Source of the DNA: Tritrichomonas foetus | Lineage: Eukaryota > Parabasalia > Tritrichomonadida > Tritrichomonadidae | Direction: 5' to 3' | NCBI GenBank assembly: GCA_001839685.1 | Contig: MLAK01000587.1 | Span: 1 to 64,000 of the forward strand | Length of the DNA stretch: 64,000 nucleotides | Shown here: positions 17,775 to 26,068 of the stretch, piece by piece | Position numbering within the stretch: position 1 is the stretch's first letter | Layout: each line of letters begins with the position of its first letter | Translations under genes and position numbers: made by a program | The notes under the pieces: generated by a model | Told to the model about the DNA's origin: nothing | The model's input: the letters and a program-made list of their open reading frames with translations, nothing else | Database searches by the model: none

Positions 17775-18455
17775 ATGTATTATCATGAAGATTCTATGAT
17801 TTTGTCACCAAAACAAGTAGAAACACCTGTCGAAATTTCTTCACTACTACCGAGCGATTTTGTTGAAGAAATCGAAATCACGCCAAACGATGTTATTCAA
17901 TCAGAAAAAATAATATTAAACCAGCCTTATCGAAATATCAAACGTATTCCTCGAACGAAAACATTAATTGATCCGCAGCCGATGGTTGAACAACCCAGCC
18001 CTCATGAAATCACGAAAGAACCGACTTCATCTTTAAATTGTTTCGAAGTGAAGCTCGCAAATTGCACAGTTTTGGCTTTTTCAATATACGAACATCAAGA
18101 GAATTTTGGTTGCGGAGTTGTTGTTAGAGACGGAGCCTGTTTGAGGTATGGCCGAATATTGAAGCCAATTCCACCCGAAGAAAGCCGGGTTTCTGCTTAT
18201 CAAATTATTGAATTTGATAAAAATAACTTACTGGGAGAGTATGTAACCCAACAAACTGAGATTTCTAAAGCATTAATTAATACTTTCATGAAATCTAAAA
18301 AAACTGCAGCAGAATTGAAGGAAATTGAAATAGTTTCTTATGGTTCAAGAGCAACACTCAGAATTTGTATTACAAATTCAAATGAAGCTTTTAATGAAGC
18401 TCTTGCAAGATTTGTAATATCTGCATTTGCAATCGCAGTAGAAATTATTGAATGA
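17775..18455 (+). CDS. Hypothetical protein, 226 aa
   Basis: No family recognised. The first 90 residues are acidic/proline-rich and probably disordered. The C-terminal 130 residues look folded and alternate strands and helices (FEVKLANCTVLAFSIYEH, GCGVVVRDGACLRYGRIL, ATLRICITNSNEAFNEALAR). There is no signal peptide or TM segment. The ATG at 17775 lies in TTCATATG, giving a TCATA Initiator-like word at the start; AAAAAAGTTTG lies about 40 bp upstream. Codon use resembles its neighbours, so I consider it real. Confidence 0.6.
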   Translation: MYYHEDSMILSPKQVETPVEISSLLPSDFVEEIEITPNDVIQSEKIILNQPYRNIKRIPRTKTLIDPQPMVEQPSPHEITKEPTSSLNCFEVKLANCTVLAFSIYEHQENFGCGVVVRDGACLRYGRILKPIPPEESRVSAYQIIEFDKNNLLGEYVTQQTEISKALINTFMKSKKTAAELKEIEIVSYGSRATLRICITNSNEAFNEALARFVISAFAIAVEIIE

Positions 18456-18750
18456 TTACACATGTTTAATTGACATGTGATATGTTATTTCCAATTCCAT
18501 GATTTTGGGCACAATACTGTGTTATTATTTGATAAAACGGACGCATTTCTATTTTTTACATTTTTTCATTTTATTTTATTTCATTCCAATTCCAGTTGTT
18601 TTATTTTGTTTATTGATGAAGATATTATTCGAATTCATGACTGAAGATGGTTTACAAAAGTTTACAAAATAAAAATGGAAAATCTAAACAAACATGGTGA
18701 AATTGTGTTCAATAAAGGTTAAATAACCGTTTTTTAGAATTGTTCTCGCG

Positions 18751-19614
18751 ATGGATTTCATTAAGGAATACTTAGAGGAATTCGAATTTTCTGAGTTCGT
18801 ATCAGAAGTAGCTTCTAACTTTGACCTGCATGGATTTTTATCAGGTTTAACTTTTGGTTTAATCTTTCTCTTAATAACCAAAATATTTATTTCCAAATTA
18901 CCTAAAATTTTGATGATTATAATTCCACTAATACCAGGACTTGCATTATCTTTTTCTAAAGTTGATACATCTCAAGCTTTGAATTTCTTGGATATTCCGA
19001 TATCAATCACAGCGGCGTATCTATACGTTCGTTTTTCAATGTCTACATCAAGATCCTTTTTGATAGTGTTAAAGCAAGATTCATCAAAGTTTCAAGAAGT
19101 CATTATTGTCACATCTTTTCTTATTGTCTGCCTGACAGGATTTATTCTTTATAATTGTTTTGAGAAATCAAATGAAGCATATGCAGTTTATGGATTATCA
19201 GCAATTACATTTATCATTACTTTAATTTGTGATAATGGTATCATTTTGGATCCATGCTTAATTTCGTTACAATCAATCACTTGTTATTCAACAAGTTATG
19301 ATCTTTCCACATTTATTTCTGTTTTAAGACTTTCTCTTGTTCTTATTTCCTACGTATCAGTTTTATTTAAATTTCCCTCCTATGAAAAAGAAGATCTCTT
19401 CATTTTCTTTAAACTGAAAAAGAAAAGCACGAGAATTATTTTCGCGTTGGTGATGATTTTCTATTTTTATATCTCTCCTTCAAATATGTGGAAGAATGGA
19501 AAGAATGAGCATGTTTTGATGCAGTGTTATTCTGTTCCGATTTTGTACATTGTGTTCATGATTTACGAAAAGTTCAATCTTGATGATCCAATGTTTTATG
19601 GATACTCTACTTAA
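18751..19614 (+). CDS. Multi-pass membrane protein, unknown function
   Basis: A 287-aa protein with an acidic N-terminus (MDFIKEYLEEFEF) and about seven hydrophobic segments. They include FLSGLTFGLIFLLITKIFI (about 30-48), ILMIIIPLIPGLALSF (about 54-69), IIVTSFLIVCLTGFILYNC (about 117-136), VYGLSAITFIITLICDNGII, LRLSLVLISYVSVLFKF, TRIIFALVMIFYFYI and YSVPILYIVFMIY near the end. I recognise no transporter or receptor signature. Predicted integral membrane protein; orientation is not clear. Confidence 0.65.
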   Translation: MDFIKEYLEEFEFSEFVSEVASNFDLHGFLSGLTFGLIFLLITKIFISKLPKILMIIIPLIPGLALSFSKVDTSQALNFLDIPISITAAYLYVRFSMSTSRSFLIVLKQDSSKFQEVIIVTSFLIVCLTGFILYNCFEKSNEAYAVYGLSAITFIITLICDNGIILDPCLISLQSITCYSTSYDLSTFISVLRLSLVLISYVSVLFKFPSYEKEDLFIFFKLKKKSTRIIFALVMIFYFYISPSNMWKNGKNEHVLMQCYSVPILYIVFMIYEKFNLDDPMFYGYST

Positions 19615-20065
19615 TCAAACAGACAAATTGTGTCATATCGTTAGAATAGCTGATAATCATAACTGTAAAATGGTATTATAATATACTTCAAATAATCTAA
19701 GCATATATAATAAACTTGAATCATAAAGTCTTTAAGCTTATTTTTCTATTTCGTAATAATGCATAAGCTCCGACATATTATGTTAAAACCACTGTATCAT
19801 GGAATTTAAAACATTTACAATGAAATTTTGACATTTACAAATCATTACTAATTTCCAACTTTCTTTTCCACCAGAGAAAGTGTAGATTTTTATATGAAGG
19901 TATAAAGAGAGAGTGAGAATTTTGAGCTGTTGAAACTTTATCCTTTCATTGTAAATGTTATAAACATTTGTGAAATGATGAATTGAACGTATTAAAGAAT
20001 TAATAACCTTTTATTAAAATCATATATGCTTGATTACTTTTTACTTACAATAATTATTTATATCT
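19615..20065. other. Intergenic region between convergent genes
   Basis: AT-rich 451-bp spacer between 3' ends. I see no gene, repeat or RNA in it. Confidence 0.5.
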
Positions 20066-21193
20066 TTATTTCTTTTCAGGTGGAGCATCATCCTTCACTT
20101 TCGACATTGCCTCAATCTTAGCAAGAGATTCTTGAAGTTCCTTTGTTTCTTTCAATTTATTTCCTGCTAATTTTATAATCAAGTCAAGATCTTCTTTAAC
20201 TTCAGGAACACCTCTTTCGTATTTCAATATGTCAGCGCACGCTTGGAAACACTCAACGTATCTTTTTTCTTCAAAAAGTGCTTGAACTTTTCTCGACAGT
20301 AGTCGACATTTCATTTTTCCTACTTCTGGAGACACTATTGGATCAGCAATCAGAGCCAAACCTTCATCGCAATCATTCAATGCTAATTTAGCTTGGCCAA
20401 GCTTCAATCTTGCTGCTGCTCGATTACTCAGAGCTGCAACGAATTGACGATCAGAACCATCAACGGCTTCTGTGTATGCATTTATGGCTGATCGGTAGTC
20501 ACCATTTTTATAAAAAGCGTCACCTTGCTGCTTCATCCAGAGTGGAGAAGCATCCCCTTTTTTCGGCACAATGAAATTCCGCTGTGGGCCAGTATATCTT
20601 GCCGGCTGGTCTTTCATTGTAGGTGTATGCATCATTTGTGTAGAAATTTTGCCGCGTGATGGGGCAAATTCTACTGGTGTATATAACGGCTTCGATCTGA
20701 GCTCTTTAGCTGAATCCTCGCCTGTTATATTTGACTGTGCGTATTGCTTATCAAGTTCTTGGGCTTCTTTGAGTGCCTCGCGCTGTTGTTTTTCGAAATC
20801 CCATGCACGTTGCATGGCCTCCTTCTCGGCTGCCTCTTTTGCTATCCGTTCTGCCTCCACACGGGCTCGCTCGGCGTCAACGAGTCTTTGGAATGACTCA
20901 TCTCTCCTCTTTTTGAGTTCATCTTGTTCGAATTTCCATGGCTGAGGTGCCCACTTTTGCTCGACTTCTTTCTTAACGCGAATAATTAATGTGTTGACTT
21001 TGGCTGATGCGCAAACGTTCTTGATAGAAACTTTTTCGGGGAAATCGATCATCAAAAAATATGGACGAAGATTAAATTTGGCATAGAGATCTGCAACAAC
21101 AAGATCACATTTAGATGCCATTCTTCCAGCAAATGTAACAGTCATGACAACTGTATCCTCAAGGTCTTCGATGGTATATTCGGGTGCGATCAT
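20066..21193 (-). CDS. DNAAF4: DNAAF4/DYX1C1-like dynein assembly co-chaperone
   Basis: A 375-aa protein with an N-terminal CS domain (about 1-80: YTIEDLEDTVVMTVTF, LRPYFLMIDFPEKVS), a charged helix (about 85-155, rich in E/R/K/A) and C-terminal TPRs (about 215-345: KQQGDAFYKNGDYRSAINAY, ALSNRAAARLKLGQAKLALN). This order is that of DNAAF4, which works with HSP90 in the cytoplasm to preassemble axonemal dynein arms; the organism is thus expected to have motile flagella. Human DNAAF4 is a little longer. ATG at 21193; a conserved upstream motif lies 30-47 bp before it. A generic CS-TPR co-chaperone is the alternative. Confidence 0.8.
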   Translation of the reverse strand: MIAPEYTIEDLEDTVVMTVTFAGRMASKCDLVVADLYAKFNLRPYFLMIDFPEKVSIKNVCASAKVNTLIIRVKKEVEQKWAPQPWKFEQDELKKRRDESFQRLVDAERARVEAERIAKEAAEKEAMQRAWDFEKQQREALKEAQELDKQYAQSNITGEDSAKELRSKPLYTPVEFAPSRGKISTQMMHTPTMKDQPARYTGPQRNFIVPKKGDASPLWMKQQGDAFYKNGDYRSAINAYTEAVDGSDRQFVAALSNRAAARLKLGQAKLALNDCDEGLALIADPIVSPEVGKMKCRLLSRKVQALFEEKRYVECFQACADILKYERGVPEVKEDLDLIIKLAGNKLKETKELQESLAKIEAMSKVKDDAPPEKK

Positions 21194-21495
21194 TTAAATG
21201 ATTGAAATTTTAAACGAGATTAGAAATGTTATATGAAAAACATTTTCTTACAAACAAGATGTGAAATAACAGTTTTTTTTTTGGAATTCGACAATCTGAG
21301 TTCAATGACTTTATAGACACAGACAAATTTATCTGATTGGGCTGCATGAAATCGAACGCGCATCAAACTCCCGTATTTCTCAAATTCGTTGAAGCTGTCA
21401 CTCAGATGAAATGATGAAAATACGTTGTAGGTGTAACTTTATAAAGTTATGCCAGCAAGCATCAATCAATGCAACTAGTTATAATTTACTCACAT
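21194..21495. other. Intergenic region, 302 bp
   Basis: Holds the DNAAF4 promoter-side motif at 21223-21240. The part near 21340-21380 was inspected for a tRNA; no T-arm or cloverleaf fits. Confidence 0.45.
21223..21240 (-). promoter_or_regulatory. Candidate promoter motif TTTTTCATATAACATTTC
   Basis: The minus strand reads TTTTTCATATAACATTTC exactly as at the HMG-box gene, 30-47 bp before the DNAAF4-like ATG. Confidence 0.5.
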
Positions 21496-22368
21496 TTATT
21501 CTTCTTCTTCACTTTCTTTTCTTTCTACATTCTCTTCACTTACTTCATTTACTTCATTCTCTTCATTTGCTTCATTCTCTTCATTTGCTTCATTCTCTTC
21601 ATTTGCTTCATTCTCTTCACTTACTTCATTCTCTTCATTTGCTTCATTCTCTTCATTTGCTTCATTCTCTTCATTTGCTTCATTCTCTTCACTTACTTCA
21701 TTCTCTTCACTTACTTCATTTTCTATATTTTCTATATTTTTTTCATTTTCTTCATTTTCTTCTTTTCTTTCTTCTTCTTCATCGTCATAGGTGGCATCAC
21801 TATCGAAAAGAACACTATTTTGATTTTCTTCAAAATGATTCATTATGTTTTGATTTATCTGATCTGCAACCATCTCTTCATATGCGATACTGTTTCGATC
21901 AATTTTGGTTGGACGGCTTTCATCCACTAATTGAGGGTATACTTCACCAAAACCAAAAAATTTCTTTTCTCTTCGTTCGAAAGGTTTCTGATTAATGTGT
22001 GCGATCTGAATTTTAACGTTTAATTTACAATCACATGGTGGACTACATTCTACAATCATCGATCTTTTGATAATTTCATATTTTTCAATTTTTCCGGTTT
22101 CGATCTGACACTTTCCAATTTCTTGATCAATGTCTTCTAACACATTAATATTCATTAACTGGAACGATAATGTATCATATTCAGTGGTATAATCAACAGG
22201 AATGTCTATGATTTGTTTCCAAGCTGGATTTTGTGAATTATCGATTATTCGAGTTTTGTAATAATTTTTGTTGGTAGACATCTTTAGAAGAACGTATGTA
22301 TCAATTGTATCAAGTGTTTTAGGACTTGGAACATTAGAAGCAGAAAGCACTTTCACACTGATTTTCAT
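21496..22368 (-). CDS. C2-domain protein with acidic repeat tail
   Basis: A 290-aa protein. Residues 1-125 form a C2 domain (MKISVKVLSASNVPSP, DTIDTYVLLKM, NSQNPAWKQIIDIPVD, DTLSFQLMNINVLEDIDQEI), with Asp residues at the usual Ca2+-loop positions (D20/D23 region and DIDQE), so Ca2+-dependent membrane binding is plausible. A linker (about 130-195) is followed by an acidic low-complexity tail of six-residue repeats, NEANEE/NEVSEE. This layout is common among small trichomonad C2 proteins (recollection, not searched). The tail is coded by an 18-bp minisatellite. ATG at 22368, stop TAA. Confidence 0.78.
   Translation of the reverse strand: MKISVKVLSASNVPSPKTLDTIDTYVLLKMSTNKNYYKTRIIDNSQNPAWKQIIDIPVDYTTEYDTLSFQLMNINVLEDIDQEIGKCQIETGKIEKYEIIKRSMIVECSPPCDCKLNVKIQIAHINQKPFERREKKFFGFGEVYPQLVDESRPTKIDRNSIAYEEMVADQINQNIMNHFEENQNSVLFDSDATYDDEEEERKEENEENEKNIENIENEVSEENEVSEENEANEENEANEENEANEENEVSEENEANEENEANEENEANEENEVNEVSEENVERKESEEEE
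21535..21725 (-). repeat. 18-bp coding minisatellite (NEANEE/NEVSEE)
   Basis: About ten tandem 18-bp units in the C2 gene, coding six residues each in two alternating variants. Units are nearly identical in nucleotide sequence, which points to recent slippage or unequal exchange. Confidence 0.85.
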
Positions 22369-22890
22369 CGATATGAAAGGTGAAACAAGAGGTCAAAAAA
22401 AATCACATCAATTTCAAAGTGAAGTTCATTTTTATTTTTTATGTCCCGGAATCATTTTATGTGATTTATTAAATTTGGATACCAAAGGTTAAAAAAATAA
22501 GAGAGTTTTATTATATTCACATTAATTTTTAAATTGATCTCTTAGGATCATGTCATATGATAATTCCTCAAAAGGAACAATATGACCAAACATCAGTTCA
22601 AATTTTGATGTTGTCAAAACTTTTTCAAAAGAAAAGGATTCCCTTCTCGATGACTTTTGTTAATTCCATGAAAAATTGGATATCATTATTGGACATTCTT
22701 ATTTAGTGATAAATTGCCATCTATTATGACCAAAAATAATCTAAACACAAAATTTGATATTTCATTTTTGCCATTCATCGATCTTTTCATGTGCTAATTC
22801 GAATCATATATATTCTTTAGATGTAACAACAAAAATAATAAGTAAAAATAATTAATAAGCTTTATTCAGAAAGCTTCAAAGGTGATTTTT
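22369..22890. other. Intergenic region, 522 bp
   Basis: AT-rich, with the upstream side of the C2 gene and the 3' side of eRF1. No gene or RNA recognised. Confidence 0.5.
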
Positions 22891-24168
22891 TTAAAAGTCA
22901 TCAAAATCAGAATCAAAATTATTATCATCTTCATCATCATTATCCAAATTATTCTCATGAATGTTAATTGGATTGAAATCTATCGGATATCGTAATATTG
23001 TGCCGATTCCCCCAAGTCCTTTTATGAACTGAGCACCCTCTGGTGATGAATCACCAACAATGTGCAAGATTATTCCAAATTTTTGGTAGTTAGAGATAAC
23101 CCAATCAATCAATTGCTCATTATCAGGCGATTCATAATTTCCATTGGGGAAATATTCAACTTCTTCGTTTTCATTTACATATCTAATGCAGTTTAGATGA
23201 TCGGAAATGAAAAGTTCTTTGATTGCGTTCATGTTCCATGCCATCATAACTTCTTTGACACCAAAAGCGCAATTTCCACCTTTACCTGCATAATCAAATA
23301 ACGATTCAAGTAACTGCTGCTCTTTGATGAGTTCAACATTTTGGAGAAAACTTCTCGACATTTTAATAGCTTCATAGAATCCTTGCTCACCATCATAAGC
23401 AACATCAAAAATTGCCATCACAAGACCTTTCAATTTATCGCCCAATAGTTCACTTGATTGAAGTTCATTCTTTAATTGTGCACAGCCAGCCAAGATAATA
23501 CCAGTGATATTGGGAGTTCCATTTGAAATGAAGCACCTTTTTGCTGATTCAGAAACTCGCACAATTAAATTATGTCTTGTCTCATCTCTTATTCTTTGAA
23601 AACGAAGAGCTGATTGACCTCCTTTTTTCTGTGATTTATTAATTTCAACATGAAATGCATCCAAAATCTTTGATGTGTCACCCATGACATAACCCAAAAG
23701 ACAACGCTGACCACCAACTATTATATATCCATACTTTTCATGTTTGGTAGACATTGAAGCCAGAATATCAACATGGAATCGATGATCACAAACATATAAT
23801 GGTGACTTTAATGGTTTTGGTGGTTCAAAATCAATGACAACTTTCTTTTCTTTTCCATTTGTTGAGGTTATTCCAGAGAATAGACAAATCCCATTGGCAG
23901 GAACTTTCAAGATGCTGCTCAATTTTTGAATAGCCGCTGTTATCGCGATCTATACACTTTGACGATTGATTTTATCCTTGATATTAGCAGCAGCACCATA
24001 TTCTCGTGTGAGCTTTTGTTTCATCTGAGACAATTGAGCTGAACTTCCAGGTATCATTACAGTAAGTAAAGATGTTCCATCTCCTTCTGCAATTTCAAGC
24101 ATTTTAATTGTTTGCTTGAATTTGAATAAGTCAATTTGATCGGTGCAATCGATCGGAATACTTCTCAT
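22891..24168 (-). CDS. eRF1: Release factor eRF1 with in-frame TAG (stop at codon 73)
   Basis: Peptide-chain release factor 1, which reads stop codons in the ribosomal A site. Read straight through, the gene codes 425 residues, near the human 437. Domain 1 has GDGTSLLTVMIP and AAANIKDKINRQSV; the universal NIKS stop-recognition motif is NIKD here (62-65). YVCDHRF (125-131) is the conserved YxCxxxF motif, GGQSALRFQRIR (GGQ 183-185) is the hydrolysis motif, and domain 3 follows. Codon 73 (23950-23952 on the + strand, CTA) is TAG. The same frame continues IAITAAIQKL and VPANGICLFSG, matching eRF1 on both sides, so neither a frameshift nor an intron explains it. The downstream part has no ATG until about residue 138. 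Options: readthrough-regulated gene, inactive copy, or sequence error. Confidence 0.88.
23950..23952 (-). other. In-frame TAG codon inside eRF1
   Basis: The codon reads TAG on the minus strand, between GTA (Val) and ATC (Ile). In human eRF1 the equivalent residue is Leu72. Other genes here end at TAG (HOOK-like, CS/Sel1, BEACH), so TAG is generally a stop in this genome. Confidence 0.9.
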
Positions 24169-25205
24169 TTAGAAATAATGAAGTGAAACTTCCAGAATAA
24201 ACAAAAAACCTAATCACGCCAAATATGGTGAAAAAATTGCCATCTAGAAAATTTTATTCACAAATTTGAGAAAATATTGAAAATTTCTATTACCTGATCT
24301 AACTCTGACAGAGTTAGTTGATGACATTTCAAAATCCACCAAATATAAAAATATAGTATGCATTTGATCTTATCTATTGGAAGATGGACTAATGAATTCG
24401 TAAAATTGAAAATTGTAAAATTTATATTGTCTTTTTTGGACCAGGAAAGATTTCTTTCGGATGAGAATATGAAACCCAGCATTTCTGTTTAATGTTATCG
24501 ATCTCTAACTCTTGTTTCAAATTCATAATGCTTAAACACTGATTGAACATAAAATGTGTTAAGAGCAAAGCTTATAAATAATCAAGTTATTATCAGAATG
24601 ATCATTGACAACTTTTTTATTAATATACAAAATGACATGAAATTGATTTAGAATCTTTAACTTGTTCATTATAGTTTTTAACTCTTCTTCTTAACTTTCT
24701 TCGATTTCTTTATTGTATATAAACAATCATGATTTTGATATCATCATGAATTGTTCACCACACTTTTTGTTCAAATTCCAAAATTCACAGAGGAAAAAGT
24801 ATCATTTTAATGTTGAGAAAATAAATAATAGCAATGACATAGAATCTCCCTTTTAAAAAAGTCATGAGGGGTTTCTCCTTAATGAAAGGAAATCACATAC
24901 AATTGTCCAGAAATAATAGAATAGCATCCAACAATAGAGGGAAAATGGAAATGTCCAGAAATTGTAAAAATGTTGATCATATCCAGACAAAAAGTCATGA
25001 TGACATGTTAATATCTTTTTTCCAACACACAAAGTTCTTTCTATTTCCGGACAATTCATCATGAATCTTTTATTTCCTGACAAGGTCCATTTCTTGATAT
25101 TATTTTCTTCTTTCCAGCGAATATTCTATATAATAACATGTTAAATTAAATAAATTGGATGAGAAAGCAAAAATATGATTCACAATTGCCTTTAATATGT
25201 CATAC
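24169..25205. other. Intergenic region, about 1 kb
   Basis: AT-rich. Short open frames on both strands (24258-24482, 24862-25083) show no domain and poor composition. TCCAGA words recur at about 24905, 24953 and 24981. No gene, tRNA or snRNA was recognised. Confidence 0.45.
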
Positions 25206-25862
25206 TTACTCTTCGAGAGGAATTTCATCAAGCATTCTTTCAGTGTCAACTTCGTTTCTGTCACACGCGATGAAAACTTGAATAATCAAATTTGCATCGT
25301 GGTGGGTTTTTGCCTTGAGGCGAGCAATGACCTCTTTTTCTGCACGCGAGAAAACGGAAGGCGCCTGGGCTTGATCATAATTTTCGACTGGGTTCGTCAT
25401 CTTCATAATCGAGTCGACCGCCGCATCAACGTCATACAGATTGCTTTTGAGTGCATCAATGATGTCAATTTCAGCTGTATTAATGCAAACCTCTTTGACC
25501 AATTTTATTCGATCTGCTAAATCGGCAGGAGCTGGCAAATCTGGGCTTCCGTCGCATCTCTTAATAAATCCTGATCCGCTCGTAACGCGATCGACTTCGC
25601 CTGATGCTGCATTCGATGATGATGAGAACGAACCTAAATTGAGTTTCATAGAAACGCTGTCGCCATCTTTGATGGAAAGTTTTTCGAGTGTCGAAGAAAG
25701 GTCAAGTTCGGTGGAATTATCGGCGCCTGAAAATAATTGATAATTTGAAGGTGGAAAACCATGCTCTTCAATAACTTTATCGATGAGGTCATTTCCTGTA
25801 ATAGTTGGTTCGACAGTTACGACTACTGGGGGCTGTCCCATTACGCTGATATTAAGATTCAT
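25206..25862 (-). CDS. Ubiquitin-like/UBA-like domain protein
   Basis: A 218-aa protein. The first 76 residues have a ubiquitin-like pattern (MNLNISVMGQPPVVVTVEPT, a helix LIDKVIEEHG, YQLFSGADN, then TLEKLSIKDGDSVSMKL). After a Ser-rich linker come two short three-helix UBA/CUE-like units: about 128-152 (EIDIIDALKSNLYDVDAAVD) and about 172-212 (EKEVIARLKAKTHHDANLII, ACDRNEVDTERMLDEI). A UBL plus UBA layout is that of proteasome shuttle factors (Rad23/Dsk2/Ddi1 type); specific orthology is not claimed. ATG at 25862, stop TAA. Confidence 0.6.
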   Translation of the reverse strand: MNLNISVMGQPPVVVTVEPTITGNDLIDKVIEEHGFPPSNYQLFSGADNSTELDLSSTLEKLSIKDGDSVSMKLNLGSFSSSSNAASGEVDRVTSGSGFIKRCDGSPDLPAPADLADRIKLVKEVCINTAEIDIIDALKSNLYDVDAAVDSIMKMTNPVENYDQAQAPSVFSRAEKEVIARLKAKTHHDANLIIQVFIACDRNEVDTERMLDEIPLEE

Positions 25863-26068
25863 TTTTTTTGAATTTCAAAAATTGTCATATTGTGAAGTAT
25901 CAAGTCAATTTTTTTAGTTTACTAAAAATTAGTTAACTAGATATCTCACTCTGTTTTCTTAGAGATGGGTATACTCATTCGAATCTTTTTTGGATATGAA
26001 AATTGGAAAAAAAGAATAATAAGTCAAATTAAGCGCAATTAATAACATTTATTAATAATAATTTATAT

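Noticed and set aside
21330..21390. Possible tRNA near GAAATCGAACGCG
   Set aside because: The T-arm stem does not pair and no anticodon arm or acceptor stem can be drawn.
23923..23949. Intron explaining the break in eRF1
   Set aside because: The 27 bases after the TAG encode conserved eRF1 residues in frame, and no GTATGT or ACTAAC...CACAG is present.
22891..24168. General reassignment of TAG to a sense codon
   Set aside because: The 2512-codon BEACH frame and other long genes contain no internal TAG, and at least three genes end with TAG.
24258..25083. Short ORFs in the 1-kb spacer downstream of the UBL/UBA gene
   Set aside because: No ATG-proximal promoter motif, no domain, and both strands are equally open.
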